64,000 nucleotides of DNA from Hermatobates lingyangjiaoensis (GCA_026182355.1 JAPFBL010000036.1:124001-188000); one strand, 5' to 3'; positions 48,766-62,124 are shown, counted from the first letter of the stretch. The notes: generated by a model from the sequence alone, not told the origin. Numbers and translations are program-made.

Positions 48766-51454
48766 AAACATTTAATATTACAATAATCAACTGTCAGTGT
48801 GTTTACTGACCCCTAATTTCTTTAATTTGAAAACTTTTAGAACCACTAAAGTACAAATTTATCATATGTGTACAAAGAAAAATTATGCAAGTGTATTATT
48901 AAATGGTTTCAGATAATTAATAGAAAATAAAAGGAAATTAATCTTCGGTGTTATTGTCTACCAACTAACCAATTATAATTTAATTTTGCCCTTAAAGCAA
49001 ATACTAACATGGTAAAATTTTCACCGAATTCCCTAAACATTTCCCTATTTAGATAAACCAAAACATTTATTTAAAAAAAAAAACGAAAACAAAAATACTA
49101 ATTAACTATTATAATCCCCTAAATTAAATTTAAAATGAAATAATTCAATTGTAGTAACCAATAAATCATTTCCTAAAGAAAGGGTTAAAATATTGTGTAA
49201 CTTGATGAGCACTCCATGTTCCTCTAATTTTGAAATTACAGCAAATAAAATTAAAAAGCAAATACTACGGTTTATTGTATCGGATATTCTTCAAATGCAA
49301 ATGAGAATAATGAGCTGCAAAAAATTAAAGCCTAAGACCCAAAGTTATCTTGAGAGGAGCCTCATATAAAATTAGAATGAAAAATTGTAAGCAAGAAACC
49401 ATGCCATAAGCATTGTGTTTTACAGGTTTCTAGTAAGTTATTCAATAAAATGTTAAATAATGAGCTTGAACTAGAATCACAGATATATAAAGCTAGTAAA
49501 TTTTTATCTCTATTATATTTTAAGTGTAATGAATATAATGATTAATGTTGTTATCGTATAATGATCATGGTGCTATTTATTGCAAAAGGATGGTTACATG
49601 TCTTTGTGTTGTGGTGGAAATTATATCAAATATTGCGAGAATAAAAATTATCCAAGCAAACATCATTTTTTCAATTTGTTCGCTTAAGTCATTATTTATA
49701 GCAAAAACTAGACAAACCAATTGCACTAGAGTCGAATTACGCTTTAAAATAAGTTCAACAAAATAAATATAAAATGTATTATGTATAATAGAGACTAGAG
49801 TTTTACTACAAATAGAAAATATGATTTTGAACATATCAAATGTAATCTGTCACTTATACTGTGTATACTGTTAGCTACTAGTATAACCTGGAACAAATTA
49901 TTGTCAACAAAAATAAATATTAAATTTATCCATGAACTGTATACATAAGTAAAGAAATTGTAAGTTTGTATAGTTCAATTATTTGAAAAAGGGACAACAA
50001 GAAAAAGGACTAACATTAATTTACGCAATAAATTGATCTACTGTGTGTAATAAACTAGTAATATCCAAGTCTTTGCTGATTTTAATTTTGATAATAATAG
50101 TTATTCAAGTTAATAGTTAATAGTTATCCAATTAATAGTTGGTTATTCGAAAATTTTATTAATTCAATGATAATTTAAAAATAATAAAGGAATACTTTGG
50201 AATAAAAAGTTATTATTAGTATTCATCGCAATCATCACTCAACTATGTCGTAATAAGACAACTGATGATGAAAGGCAGTCCTTGGAGGAGTTTGTTTTTG
50301 TAGAAAAAGGATATTTACTCCTAATATTAATATTGGATGCCTTTTTTGTCACATTAAGTGTAGAAAGTAGCATGCATTTTACAATAATATCATATTCACC
50401 TGTAACTGTAATTTCAGAATGCTAATTTGAAAGTTTAAAGAGTACATTTGACCACAAAATTTACTCTTTTGATGTGTTTAATTTGCAATTTAAGTATAGA
50501 AAGTTTTGACTTCAGTTTAGTAACAGTTTACTAAATCTCTGCTGTTGTTTAAACAAGCAAGGCTCATGAATAAAATTATTAATTAGTTTCAGATATATAA
50601 AATACAAGGCTAAAAGTTTGGTATTAGAAATAATATTAAACAACTAATCGTTTGGTTGATTTTGCTTATTAATATTTGAATTAAATAAAGTTTAATTAAT
50701 TACTGATTAATTAATTAAATTTTTATTTAATATTCATTATTTATGCTGAAAGGATGGGAAATGCAAGTGATTTAAGTTTGTTCAAAGAGGAAAATATGAA
50801 AAAAAATCTAATATGTGTTCCTTTTTGTAACAATGAGTTTTCCAAACAGCCTAAATTAAATACTGAATTTCCAGAGGGGAAACAATATATCTCTGTGATA
50901 TGAAAAATGTAGAGTATCTCAATAACAGAGTATCTGTTATTATGGTAAAAAAAAAATAAAAATGAGTCATGGATTGAATTCTGTAATGGTATTGCAAGAG
51001 AAACCATGGAACTGAGTTTTTAAGTGGACAGATTCCAAGTAAAAATCACAACCAAGATGGAAAAAAATTATAAAAACACGATAGCAGTTATAGTCTGAAC
51101 AATGAAAACACTCTACATATCGTACTTAAGAGGTTCTTCCATTGAAGATGGTTTATATCTTGATTCTAAACATCGTACCTAGTTTAACATCCTTTGAACA
51201 TGGTCAAGTAAATACCAATCATGGTTATATGTTGACTTTGAATGAATGAATGAGAGCATAACAATCTCTAAATATAAGAAAATACACAGATGATGACAGC
51301 ATTATAAGTGATACCTTTTTCTATGTATGTGAGCTATTTCTTACATCTTTTCTGCTACTCCGTAACACTGGTCATGCTAAAGAAGTGGTTGCAAAAGCTT
51401 TGAAAAAAATCAATCGCTAAAAATGAAAATGAATGGAAAGTAAGTCATTATAAG

Positions 51455-51700
51455 GTGAGATCTATCAGTTTTATATCAGTGGTAGGTAAACGCACAAAAA
51501 AGATAGTGAGAATCTAAATACGCACCATATCATGGTGGCATAGAGATAATCAATTTAGTTTTTGTCCTAAAAGTACATTGTCTGGCTGGTATACATAACT
51601 TTATTAAGAACAACATGAAAAATGATAATACAATATTAGCGGTCTTATAGGAGAACAGAGGAGCTTCTGATCCTTCTTGACTTCAATTAAGATGTCAATC
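51455..51700 (+). pseudogene. Non-LTR retrotransposon reverse transcriptase fragment
   Basis: Translation gives VRSISFISVVGKRTKKIVRI, then DNQFSFCPKSTLSG about 15 codons on, and LLDFN near 51678. This follows the RT order of Jockey/I-type non-LTR elements: YRPISLL.V.GK..EK...R, then NQFGFR.G.ST, then the DF..AFD box with the first catalytic Asp. Stops and shifts between the blocks show it is dead. It is cut at the 3' side by a SINE fragment (51778-51831) and a family-A unit. Confidence 0.55.
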
Positions 51701-51777
51701 CTGTCAAAAACAGGCACAACATTAATTGTATCCTTCTAAGTGATTGTATTGCTAAAAACAACTAACTGCAGAGTAGC

Positions 51778-51831
51778 TTAGGTTCGGGGGCGAATACTTA
51801 ACCACTGAACTAGTTTCTTAACCTGACCTCA
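51778..51831 (-). mobile_element. SINE head fragment
   Basis: The sequence ggttcgggggcgaatactta followed by accactgaactagtttctta matches the promoter end of the antisense SINE at 54180-54320 (aaccactgagctaacctgac). Only the tRNA-like head is left. Confidence 0.45.
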
Positions 51832-51837
51832 AGAAAC

Positions 51838-52020
51838 TAGAAAAATAACAAAGATATTTCAACCAAAACAAGCAGTCTTCATCAGAGTTAGTCCAATGCT
51901 ATCATTATAATATTATAAGGGTAAAGTGATACTATCAGATCTTAGTCATGTTTATGATTTATTATTATGCTTTAGAAGCTATTTTTTGTTTATCATGGTT
52001 ATTGTGAAATCTTGTTATAT
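51838..52020. mobile_element. Family-A unit, highly diverged
   Basis: aagatatttcaaccaaaaca, agcagtcttcatcagagtta, then cagatcttagtcatgttta and gttattgtgaaatcttgtta keep the A order but little exact sequence. Confidence 0.5.
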
Positions 52021-53677
52021 AGTATGTACAAAATTATTTGGCATATGTTTCAAACATCCAGGATATAGAAATAGTTTAGTATGTTAGTAGAATTTAGATA
52101 GCTATATTTCAAAGTTTTAAAGGGTAGCAGAAGAAATGTTGGAAATAAGATACTGGTGAATGATGAATTAATAATGACCATAGAGGAATACAAGTCAAAA
52201 TAACGAAATATGAAAAAACTTGAAAGAAATTATTTTAATCAGGTAAATGTGAAAAGATAGGAATACAGTATTTATTAAAAATTCACCAAAAATGAGAGGA
52301 CCAGAAAATCGATAAGTATCTGGTGGTGAAGGAAAACACAGAGCTGAAACCGACATTCCATAATACAACCTAAAGGAAAAAAAAATCATTTTAAAAATTA
52401 TGAGCAAAATAATTAAGAATATTTTGTTATTTTAAAAAAAATTAAAAAAAATGCAAAAATTATTTAATAAATCTGGAGTGCCCTACTCTCAACTTTGCTA
52501 CAAGTAGACATAATATCATACTTCTTGGATATATAACTATATATATTGTTCCATTTAGGTATAATATAAATGTCTAAATGGGAGATGTTTTTTAGTCTTT
52601 CATTCCTGGAGGTAGTAGAGATAGTGATTGATCCACTTATCAATATATATATATATATTATATATATATAAAAATTAATAATATATCAACCTTGGATAAA
52701 TAATTTGTATAATGGTAATAAATTTGGTCAAATTTTTCGGTTAAAATAAACTCTTCAATGAACTTTGGTTTTTTAAAACCTTTTTCATGGCCTACCGGAT
52801 TTTAAAATTCAATATTTAAACATCCCATTTACTAACTTAAAATAACATTTTAAGTTTGTGAAAAAACAAAAATTTTTAAAGAAATAATAAAGGAAAATAA
52901 ACATTTTTATTCTTAAAGAAGTTTCAAGAATTTTTTAATTGAAAAATATGAAATTTACTTATATTTAAAAAATTAACCCCATTTAGAATAGTTATGAACA
53001 ACATCTTAACTGGTCAAAAACTTGTTGACCAGATAACTGAAATTACAATACAGTAAACGAAACACTGGTTCACTCAAAGAACACAAAAGGAATAAGGAAA
53101 TTAAATTTCACCTAAAATCAACTTTAACACTCCTGTAAATGTGTTCAAATTGTAATGTCACTTCTAGGGAAACTGCTAGATCTTTTTAATAAATAGGCAT
53201 TTCGAGGGTCTTTCTTCGCTCATCTTGTTCTTTATTAAACTATAATTGCTCTTCAAAATCGAACCATTGTTGACCCTTCGTTTAAGGCATGGAATGTAAA
53301 GCGGGCGTTACTTTAATTAGTTTTATTGAATAAGAATGTTGATAAAGTCTTTCTTAAAAAACACTTGGTTTCTCCGTAATAATTGTGAAGTTTTACAAAT
53401 TTGATTCGATAAATGAGGTTCTTTGTAACTTCCTTTGGTATTTTTGTTTCAAATTGAAAATAAAACTGACTTTTCTTTTGTTAAAAAGCCAATTAACTTC
53501 AGGTAACATTTCGTTGAAAACTTTTTAATTGATTGTGTGTCAAATCAAATTTAAAATTTTTATTTAAAATTAAGTTAGCAGATTTTAGGAATGTTTGGTT
53601 TTTTTGTATTTTCCAATTTAAAATTTTTATCTTTTTCTCAAAAGTTTATTTTCTTATTTTCTTTTAGAAAAATATAA

Positions 53678-53868
53678 ATTTCACATAAACACGTGAAACA
53701 ACAATCAATGATCAAACCACAATAAGAAATGGGAAAACAAGACTAAGATCTTTCAACCGTAACAAGCGGTCTTCACTCTGACGAAGACCGCTTGTTACGG
53801 TTGAAAGATCTTAGTCATGTTTTCCCATTTCTTATTGTGGTTTGATCATTGATTGTCAGTAATCATAT
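53678..53868. mobile_element. Family-A palindromic unit
   Basis: Begins tttcacataaacacgtgaaa, includes gaaatgggaaaacaagacta and its inverted arm, and ends near gtttgatcattgattgtcag. The centre is nearly absent, so the two ribozyme-like blocks almost touch (53765-53785). A possible 9-bp duplication atataaatt is present at 53672-53680 and 53869-53877. Confidence 0.78.
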
Positions 53869-53946
53869 ATATAAATTCATCCTGAGCAGGTGTTATCTTT
53901 TAACTGTGTGTTGTACTCCGTTATAAGGTTGCTGCAAATGTATATT

Positions 53947-54328
53947 AGGTTAGCTTAGGTTGCAGTGGCAGCCCCACAAGGGAACACACATAGGCCGACC
54001 ATTGGCCCTTTGTGATACCACATAATGAAGATTGATTTTACAGTGGGAGTCCTAAATTTTGTTTAACTCAAGTGTATTTAGAACAAAGATCTTTAACGAG
54101 TACTTCACATCGTACAGGCTCGGGACCGACGGTTTAACGTCCTTCTCCAAGGGACGATACGCTCAGATCTCCGGCGTGAATAAATCGAAGGCCAGGTGGG
54201 GATCGAAACCCGGTTCTATTACTTCAGACGCGAGGACGTTAACCTGTTTTGATATTAGAACGTGTACCTAGCCTTTCGGCCATATCACGTAATAGGACGT
54301 TAACCACTGAGCTAACCTGACCCCCAAT
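53947..54328 (-). mobile_element. tRNA-derived SINE with target duplication
   Basis: On the reverse strand the head holds an A-box-like ggttagctcagtggttaacg and a B-box-like gggtttcgatcc, followed by the shared body and a tail ending ccactgcaacctaagctaac. It lies between tgtatatt at 53939-53946 and the same 8 bases at 54329-54336, a target-site duplication that fixes the ends. It is the best-preserved SINE in the window. Confidence 0.82.
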
Positions 54329-54959
54329 TGTATATTGGACAGAAATTATATTAGTAATTAGCCGGTTTACAAACTGAAATCAAAGTCAAGGCCAGATATT
54401 CAACATAATTTAAAACTTTTATAGTTGGGAGCTTCTAATACTTGAAAATTATAAATATGAATTATTAGACGAGAATAATGAAAAAATTGGAAATTTATCA
54501 ACAAACTTAAGTCCTATTTCTTGAGAAAAGAGAGCATTCTTCACACTTCAATATTACCCGATGATACTATGATTCATAAACACAAAATAATTTACAACTG
54601 ATGTTATGTTTTGTTCAAGAGTCCAATATAAAGATTGATTCGAGCATATTGTGAGACAAATATATCGTGAGCAAGGAAAGTAACAGAAATGTATGTTTAT
54701 TGATGGTGATTTTTTTTCATTTAAAAATATTATTCCTCTTATATCTCAATAAGTAAAATCATCTTATATCTTATAAGTCAATAAATTATTTAAATTTTTC
54801 CATTACAAACATCAATATTATTTCAGTGGATTCACTCCAAAAATTTCTAAGTTTATGTAAACAATCATTTTAGAATAAATAATCATTTTTTACAGCTTTA
54901 TTGTTCTTTGCCCTGATTAAAATTTCATTAATTTTTTTTATTAATTGTTACTTTGTTGT

Positions 54960-55565
54960 TCAATTTTATGGAAAAATTTCATAGTTCTTTAATGAGCCGT
55001 TTAGCGTCAAAAACATTGTCTGAAAATAGAAAATGTACTCACTCTAACGGCTCTTTTAATAATGTAATGTTGAAAAAAGTTATAGAAATATTTTTCCACA
55101 TAAAGTTCTATTTTTAGGTATTGTTTAATTTGATTACCAAACAGTATGGTTTGTACCGCTCTCACTATCTATCAGATTGAATTAGAAGTCAAAATTTTTA
55201 CACTTTATTGAAATAAAATATTTGCTGTTGTTTTATAAATCTGAGAATATTATTCGTTTATTGCATGTAACCTCAAAGATAATACAAACATTTCTAAACT
55301 CTAGAATTAGTAGTTTATGAGGAAAAAATGTAGTCAAAAACAGGTTTTTTTGAAAAAAATGTGACATTTCTGTCATCCATAACTGCTTCAAAACGATAGG
55401 GCTAATTTACTCTATGAGGCCCAGTTTTGCGTAAAATGTCAATTTGATCCATCAATTATTTTTGACCGAAGCGTGTCCACAATCTTTGGATACATACTCA
55501 TCCACCCTCCTATCCACCCACACACGCATGCACGAACACACACAAGCGCACACACACACACAGAA
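54960..55565 (-). repeat. Dispersed family X, longest copy, ending in (CA)n
   Basis: On the reverse strand: a GT-rich tract, gggtggatgagtatgtatcc, aaagattgtggacacgcttc, ttgatggatcaaattgacat, then AT-rich sequence down to about 54960. Shared blocks with 29.0-29.96 kb and 35.5 kb define the family. No protein was recognised, so the class is unknown. Confidence 0.45.
55517..55562 (+). repeat. Interrupted (CA)n microsatellite
   Basis: CA repeats broken by cgcatgcacg and agcg, at the end of a family-X copy. Confidence 0.85.
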
Positions 55566-58420
55566 AATTCCGTGAAAATTTAGTAACGAAAATTTTCACG
55601 ATCACTATACTTTGGGAATTAATAATATTCTAATAATAATATAATAATCATAATAGGAATTAAAAAAATATACTGATGAACTTTTATTGAATGAATTTTA
55701 TACCCAAGAATGTCAATGTTTTTTCGATTTAACATATTAATAACAAAAACACTGGTTATTTCCGTAAGATATTAGTAAAGAATAAAATGCTTTATTAAAG
55801 ATCAATTGTGGTTAAGAATTAAGAATAATATGATTTTAAAAATAAACACTGATCAATTGATTCAGTACAGCAACTCTATAAGTGGTTCACGATAATGTTT
55901 GACATTAAAAATAAACCTTTCCTTAAAGAAAAAATGGAATCATTGCAGGCTAGTGGAGGAACACAAAAGGTCTTAAATTGTCAAGATCTGGACCGAACCA
56001 TTAATCTCCTCAGCACAGAAAAGTTACTTCGTCTTTGTCCTTCTTCCAACCACTGATAAAGCACCTTCAACCGTTGTTTCTCGGACCATCAACAATTTAA
56101 ATATCTCTTTTTTTTACTTAAATTAAATGTTTAACAACGATTTTTCTTTTAGTTTTTATAACATAATAATATTCTAATGTTGTCACACTTAATAGAAATT
56201 TTAGTTAATGACGTTATAGTAAATGCACAACAATTGTAAATTAATTACAAGATAATTAATGATTTAACCATAATTAATTTAATGATAGTTAATATTAATA
56301 TTAAATTAATATTTATTTAATGATAGTAAAGTTAATATTAATTAATTTAACCTGTTTCACCTAATCTTACATTTCATGAAGAGGACAGCCACTTTGATAT
56401 TTTAAATGTGTTTATGTTATTATTATTATTATTATATTTCTTTATGTTATAATACTAAAGTGTAATGAACATATGGTCTTAAGATAAATCCTATCTTCGG
56501 CGACATTTTTTTAACGGTTAAGCTAGTAGTTTCTAAAAATGGTTTCCTTTAGCAAACACGCCCTGGCCTTCCAGACATCCCGGACTATAAGAATTACATG
56601 TCTCTTCACCCGAAGCCATCACTCATCATAATTTTACATTTGATTTTCTCTCATGAATTCTTCAGATTTGTGGTCTTGTTCTTGCCTATGTCAGTTAAAT
56701 AATTCTCACAGTCTCAAATGACACTCAGATTCAAGTTTTTGCTATACCTTCACTCATATAAATAATTTGTTACAACACTTACCAGCAATTATAATAACGG
56801 TTCAGGATATAGATTTCGTTAGAGTTCTTCAAACGCTTATGAAAATAAAATATTAAAAGGATTTATCCACATCAATTATCACCACGTTCTTGTAAATTAA
56901 GAATACTACATTATTAATATTGGAAAACTTAACACACGATTCTGAGATGGTATGGCAACAAAAAAAAAATGTCTTGGAATACCGTTACATCCTTTCTCCT
57001 TACAGTCATTAATAAGTTGATGACAATACATATTAGAAGATGAAAATTCTTTAATATTTGACTGAGTATTTCCCTTAATGAGTATGAGGATTTTGTTCTT
57101 GTTATCAAAAATTTTGTACCCAGTTGAAATATATGAAGAGCCTGTATAATTTCAATTGACTATGGTTCTCAAAAGACAGTGTAAATCTTAGACATATAAA
57201 AGTGAAAAGAGTTTGTATGTAATATGATGAGGTAAATATTTTTGTTAAAATCAGGTTGAAAGAAACGTACAAGTTATTTTATATTCAGAGATCGCAAGGA
57301 TAGTTATTGTCCCTTTACTATGTAGTTATAAACTTGCCATGTTCAGCAACACATTGCTGACTTCTGAAATATTTTTAAACAATGTTTATACTGCTTAAAA
57401 ATTTAATTTTCATATTCATTTAAATGTTACTTTGAAAAAAATTTCTCAAAGCTTCATTATACGTATGTTTTTGTTTGGACTGAACTTAATTTTTTACAAA
57501 ATCTGATCCAGTAAGAGTGTTTAACACCCACATACATTTGGAAGGTTTTAAAACCAATCTCGACATCAGAGTTTCCTTATAATGTAAATAGTATTAAGAA
57601 ACTAAATTTTAACTCAAGGTCATGTTTATATTTCCATTTTTCCTATAAGTATCATTTTTTTTAGATTAAAGGTATATCTTGCTTGGGTATTGTGAATATC
57701 ACTAGGATAGTCGGGTTGAATCAAAGTAGTATCCATCATCGTAGTGATATAACTAACTGAGGTTATTATCATATAACTATGTGCATATGTTATTATCACA
57801 CATACATATCGATGAGAAGTAAATGTTTCGCATGACATAAATGTATCAAGTTATAAAAATTGATCACAATAGTGTAAACGTTTTTCTTATGAGGGATGTC
57901 ATTAGATATATACTTGTTGTTGAATTGTTCATGTCTATCGTTCAATTGACAATTCTTTGTAAAGAATTATATATCATAATCCATCTTAAACAGCTTTAAT
58001 GAAAAAATGATTATCAACAAAAAATATTTCGAAGCGTATAAATACAAAATAATTAGTTATTTATAGAACATTTAACTAGAAAATAACTTCAATAGTTGGA
58101 ATATTACTCAGAAAATATTAAGCATCTGTAAGAAGCAGTACATATTTTCAGCTATTAGGGAAACTAGTTTCGGGATAATAAGCTCCAACAGCATCATGAA
58201 CATGGAACAGCAAAAGAACGTTAGTGGTGTTCTTTTCACGGTTTCCCCTTCAGTAACAGTGCTACCTCTGAGGGCCTAGTTCTTTCGTGGACAGTGGTAA
58301 TTCCATTAAGTATGCAGTTCGGGAATTAAATTTTACATACTCGTACTTCACCAATTAATGCAAGCTCCTAAGGTCTCAACCGAATGATGATGAATTTCAA
58401 CAATGTTAACCCCATTATAT

Positions 58421-58421
58421 C

Positions 58422-58453
<32 letters not shown>

Positions 58454-58526
58454 GTATATAATATTATAGATATATAATATTATATCATAATATATATATA
58501 TATTATATATATATATATATAATATA
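58421..58526 (+). repeat. Compound (TA)n tract
   Basis: TA repeats broken by tacgtata and short atta motifs over about 100 bp. Confidence 0.9.
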
Positions 58527-59016
58527 ACATATCATAATTTCGATCCTTTGTTTGAATTTTTATATAACAATGACAACCATGAATTCTCACATTGAAATAT
58601 CGTTTTACATTTATTCAGAACTATAAACATCAATATATGCTTATGTCAGAAATCTACTTTATTTTCACCATTCTTTCATCAGGATTTAGTTTCACTGCAT
58701 GATTTTAACTATTTTGAAAAGTTATCTGGCCTGATGTCATTGTAAAAAAATATTTGGAATTATTTTATAAAATGTTCGTAGGTACTTGGCAGTACGATGG
58801 AAAGCTACTTCTTCATATTGAAAGACTTAAACTAACAATGAAGCATTTGAAATGTTAAAAAAAAGTTGAGCTATCCTGATTAATATCTTAGAATTTGTAT
58901 TAAAACATAAAAACAACATGTGATGTACTGTAATATAATATATCATATGCTTATATATTACTTAGTATTATTTATATTAATTGATTTATTAATATAAAAT
59001 AATATATTAATATAAT

Positions 59017-59022
<6 letters not shown>

Positions 59023-59064
<42 letters not shown>
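59023..59064 (+). repeat. (TA)n tract
   Basis: About 20 uninterrupted TA units, following AT-only sequence from 58930. Confidence 0.95.
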
Positions 59065-59066
<2 letters not shown>

Positions 59067-59960
59067 ATTAATTTATTTTATTCTGGACATCTGGTGATGA
59101 TATATACCTGGGTAATGATGACATACAAACTTTTCCAGTCAGTCATCTTTAGCTTTCGCAGAGAGTATGCTAGATTTGTTATAATAGATACCGTAATGAT
59201 ATGAGTTATTGTACCTATACAGTCATGTTTTAATAATGTATAATGAAGTGGTATAATTTATATTCCTGTACCCCAAATCGAGAGCCCATAGATATTTGGA
59301 AATCAACTTGTTAGGTCAATGGTTCTGATTGATAACTGAATTAACGTTGAGCGTCAATTGAGTTAACGGTACTTCTTGCCAATGACTAGAAACAGAGATA
59401 GACAGATGCAAGCTCACTAATGCCCATGCATTACAATTAGATATCCAAAACCAACATCAGTCGGAAAGTTTTAATTGAGGAAACACATAATATTCATGTT
59501 GATTCATGCTATAATAATATGCACCCTGTAAATTAAGTTTCGTACAAATTAATAAGGTTTTTTAAACATATTATTCATAATAAAGATAGTTAAACAAAAT
59601 AATCCTAGTATATGTTTGTAAATAAACTTAGGATTACAGAAAGATATATTTAAGTTATATTATGATATAGTACATGAAATATTATATAGTATATAGAAAC
59701 TTTTATTAACTATATATGAAGTACATTTAATATTTTATAGTTTATTTAAACTTCCTGACACACATCTCAATAATTAATAAACTTGTTACGTTTTATATGT
59801 AATGGTACCTAATTATATAACTATGCTCTATTTGTGACAACGATAATAATAAAAGCATTAGAGAAATGAATTACTTCGGTTGACTTATGAATAAATTAAA
59901 AGAGCAAAAGTTGTTGAGACAATTGGCGCAGAGATGAATTGTAAGATTTCATTTGTTTAG

Positions 59961-60190
59961 ATCCAGAGCCTCTGTTCTGTGTGGAAGGACGGTGCGCAGG
60001 TCACAATGAACGCCAAAACATCTTGAGAGCAGGACAGCAGGTCATCAGGCAATTCCTTCCCCTCAGAGCTCCCTCTGCCCTAGAACCACTTATCAACCAC
60101 CTAGTTGACGCTTATCAAGGAATCCGACATTGGGATTCGGCACAAATTCTTACGACTACCAAGACTTTGCTTGATGGCAAACCACTCTGA
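59961..60190 (+). CDS. PKDCC: PKDCC-like kinase, terminal exon with stop codon
   Basis: The acceptor is atttgtttag at 59951-59960. The first two bases (AT) complete a Gly/Asp-type codon begun by the G at 39824, giving NITD|PEPLFCVEGRC. The translation then runs through AGHNERQNILRAGQ, QFLPLRAPSALEPLINHLVD and AQILTTTKTLLDGKPL, ending at TGA 60188-60190. This matches the C-terminal region of PKDCC/VLK as I recall it (CVEGRC.G.NE..NI..A...FLP..AP..L.P), a cysteine-containing tail after the kinase C-lobe typical of a secreted protein. The phase agreement with the exon 20.1 kb upstream is strong evidence that both belong to one transcript. This exon has no internal stop or frameshift, which argues against long-standing pseudogenisation of the whole gene. 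Confidence 0.85.
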
Positions 60191-61029
60191 GCCATCTATG
60201 TTTAAGCAATATCTACTTCTCGAAAATAGTAGCATTACATATGTAATCTCTATGTTTTTACAAGGTAAAAAAATTAGTGAGCAATTTAACAAAATGAATC
60301 ATAATGTAAGCAGTTTATATTGAAAGTGGTCTAAATAGTTTTTGTTTTAATAATGCATTCAACTTTTATGAGAACATATTAGAGATATTCAGATCAATAT
60401 GCATTTATAAACTTCGTAAATTTACAGAATTTACTTCGAATTAATATCACAAGGTACTATTTTGTTGAGTCTCACTACAAATATTTCTATGTAAACTTCG
60501 AAACCTAACTTTGTCTATTGGGGCCAGTGACTGGTACCACTTTCAAGAAAAACTACTCAATGTGTGATTTAATTACATAGTACCCAATTAGCCATAGGAA
60601 AAAGTTTAACAATTCAATCGATAAAGCACATTTAAATTTACATAAATTTGTACGACCTGTATTGAATGTCTATAGATACATACATTTACATGTCCTCATA
60701 AGTGAACTATTGGTAAACAAGAATCAAATATACTCACATATAGTGAATATTTATTAGTTCAAGCTTCATAAGGACAAAAAAGAGAAGAAGGCTAAACATT
60801 TGTGGGAAGCGGAAAGCTAGAACAAAGCAACAGTTGAAAACTCAAAAATGGTGGTCAACCTTTGCTTCGTATATGAATTCTCTTTGTTTTCACTACTGAT
60901 GGCGGTTAACACAAAAAATATGAACTGTATGTGCCAGTATCCATTTCTAGTTTTTCTATAGTTTCTTTAGTGACGTTTGTTGCCTACCTTGCACGGGAAT
61001 AATTTATATATATACGTCTAATGCTCAAT

Positions 61030-61035
61030 AATAAA
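61030..61035 (+). promoter_or_regulatory. Candidate polyadenylation signal AATAAA
   Basis: The first canonical AATAAA I find after the PKDCC stop codon, about 840 bases downstream. AATAAA is common by chance in DNA this AT-rich, and it lies beside a degenerate family-A repeat, so it is only a candidate end for the 3' UTR. Confidence 0.2.
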
Positions 61036-61037
61036 TC

Positions 61038-61203
61038 TAGAAATAAGACTCAGATCATTCAACCAAATCAAACGATTTTCGCCAGAGTCTTACTGAAAGT
61101 GACGAATACCAGTTTCTCTGATTAAATATTTTCATTCTCATTTCTTAATTTAATGTTAGAGCTCAGACGTTATTGTTTCACCTGTTTATTATGAAATCAT
61201 GTA
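61038..61203. mobile_element. Family-A unit, highly diverged
   Basis: agaaataagactcagatcat, tcgccagagtcttactgaaa and ttgtttcacctgtttattat recall the A arms, but the match is weak. Confidence 0.4.
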
Positions 61204-62124
61204 TATGTATGAAATAGTCTTACATAAATATACGTAACTCTATAGCAAAAAAACCACCACTAAAAGTAATAAATCATTATCTACTTTTTGTAATACGTGT
61301 AATGGAATTTCATATATAAATACATATACTCCAGGAACTCAAGATATCATCTCTAAATTTCAACTTTCATTAGAAGAAACAGTGGATTTCAAAGACATTG
61401 AGAGATGACGGTTAGAAACCCTCAACAATCAATTTTCCTAAAACAGATTCCCCTATTTTTTTTTATCTCCCTGTTTTTTTTTTCATTTTCTCATCTGAAT
61501 TAACATTAGTACACGCATTGATAATAAAAACTCTGTTGGACAGGCCATCACCTAGCCACCTGCTTGACCCCATTTCACTACATAAACATGTATACATAAT
61601 ATTGATTTTGTTTTGTCGTTTCTCTATCAATGAATTTATTTCTAAATATTTCCCTTCGTAATGAAAAATACTAAAAGTATTCTTCAAATTCAATAAATAA
61701 ATGGATTCAATCTTTGATCAATCTGCTACATTCAAATCAAACTCGCATTTTCTTATAGCGCTGCAAAACAAAAAAAGATAAGACAATATTGAAAAATCTA
61801 CTAGTTATTAAAAATGAATGTTGCATCTACTTGCAAAAAAAAATAAATTGAATCTTAACGTTAGATTGAAATTTGGAAGAATGTCCAAACTCTAATTCAT
61901 ATTAGTTATACTCTACAAAGTCGTTAATACAGTATTAGAATTGTTTATATATTTATATATATTTAATAATCCAGACAAAGTATTCTTATATAAGCTCAAC
62001 ACTATAGAGTTACTTAAGTTTTTGTCTAAATAACATTCAAAATACCGCATTTATCTTTGCCTCAGATGAAGAACAGACCTGGCCAAACCTTTACAGGCAT
62101 TAAAATATATATATATATATATAT

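Larger units (their letters stand above)
39825..59960 (+). other. PKDCC: 20.1-kb intron of the PKDCC-like gene
   Basis: Runs from the GTAACT donor at 39825 to the TTTAG acceptor ending at 59960, linking a phase-1 end to a phase-1 start. It holds the mariner remnant, a PLE GIY-YIG fragment, SINEs at 48 and 54 kb, a non-LTR RT fragment at 51.5 kb, four family-A units or fragments, a foldback element at 42.2 kb and long (TA)n tracts near 58.4 and 59.0 kb. Nothing recognisable was seen in 45.7-46.8, 47.1-48.0, 48.8-51.3, 52.7-53.6, 55.6-58.4 or 59.1-59.9 kb. Confidence 0.7.

Noticed and set aside
50741..51007. 88-codon minus-strand frame and a 56-codon + strand frame over the same region
   Set aside because: No motif recognised on either strand; probably chance or decayed retroelement sequence upstream of the RT fragment.
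53150..53600. Possible PLE-type coding remnant on the minus strand
   Set aside because: A few suggestive stretches (IPKEVTKNLIYRIKFVKLH) but no diagnostic RT or GIY-YIG order.
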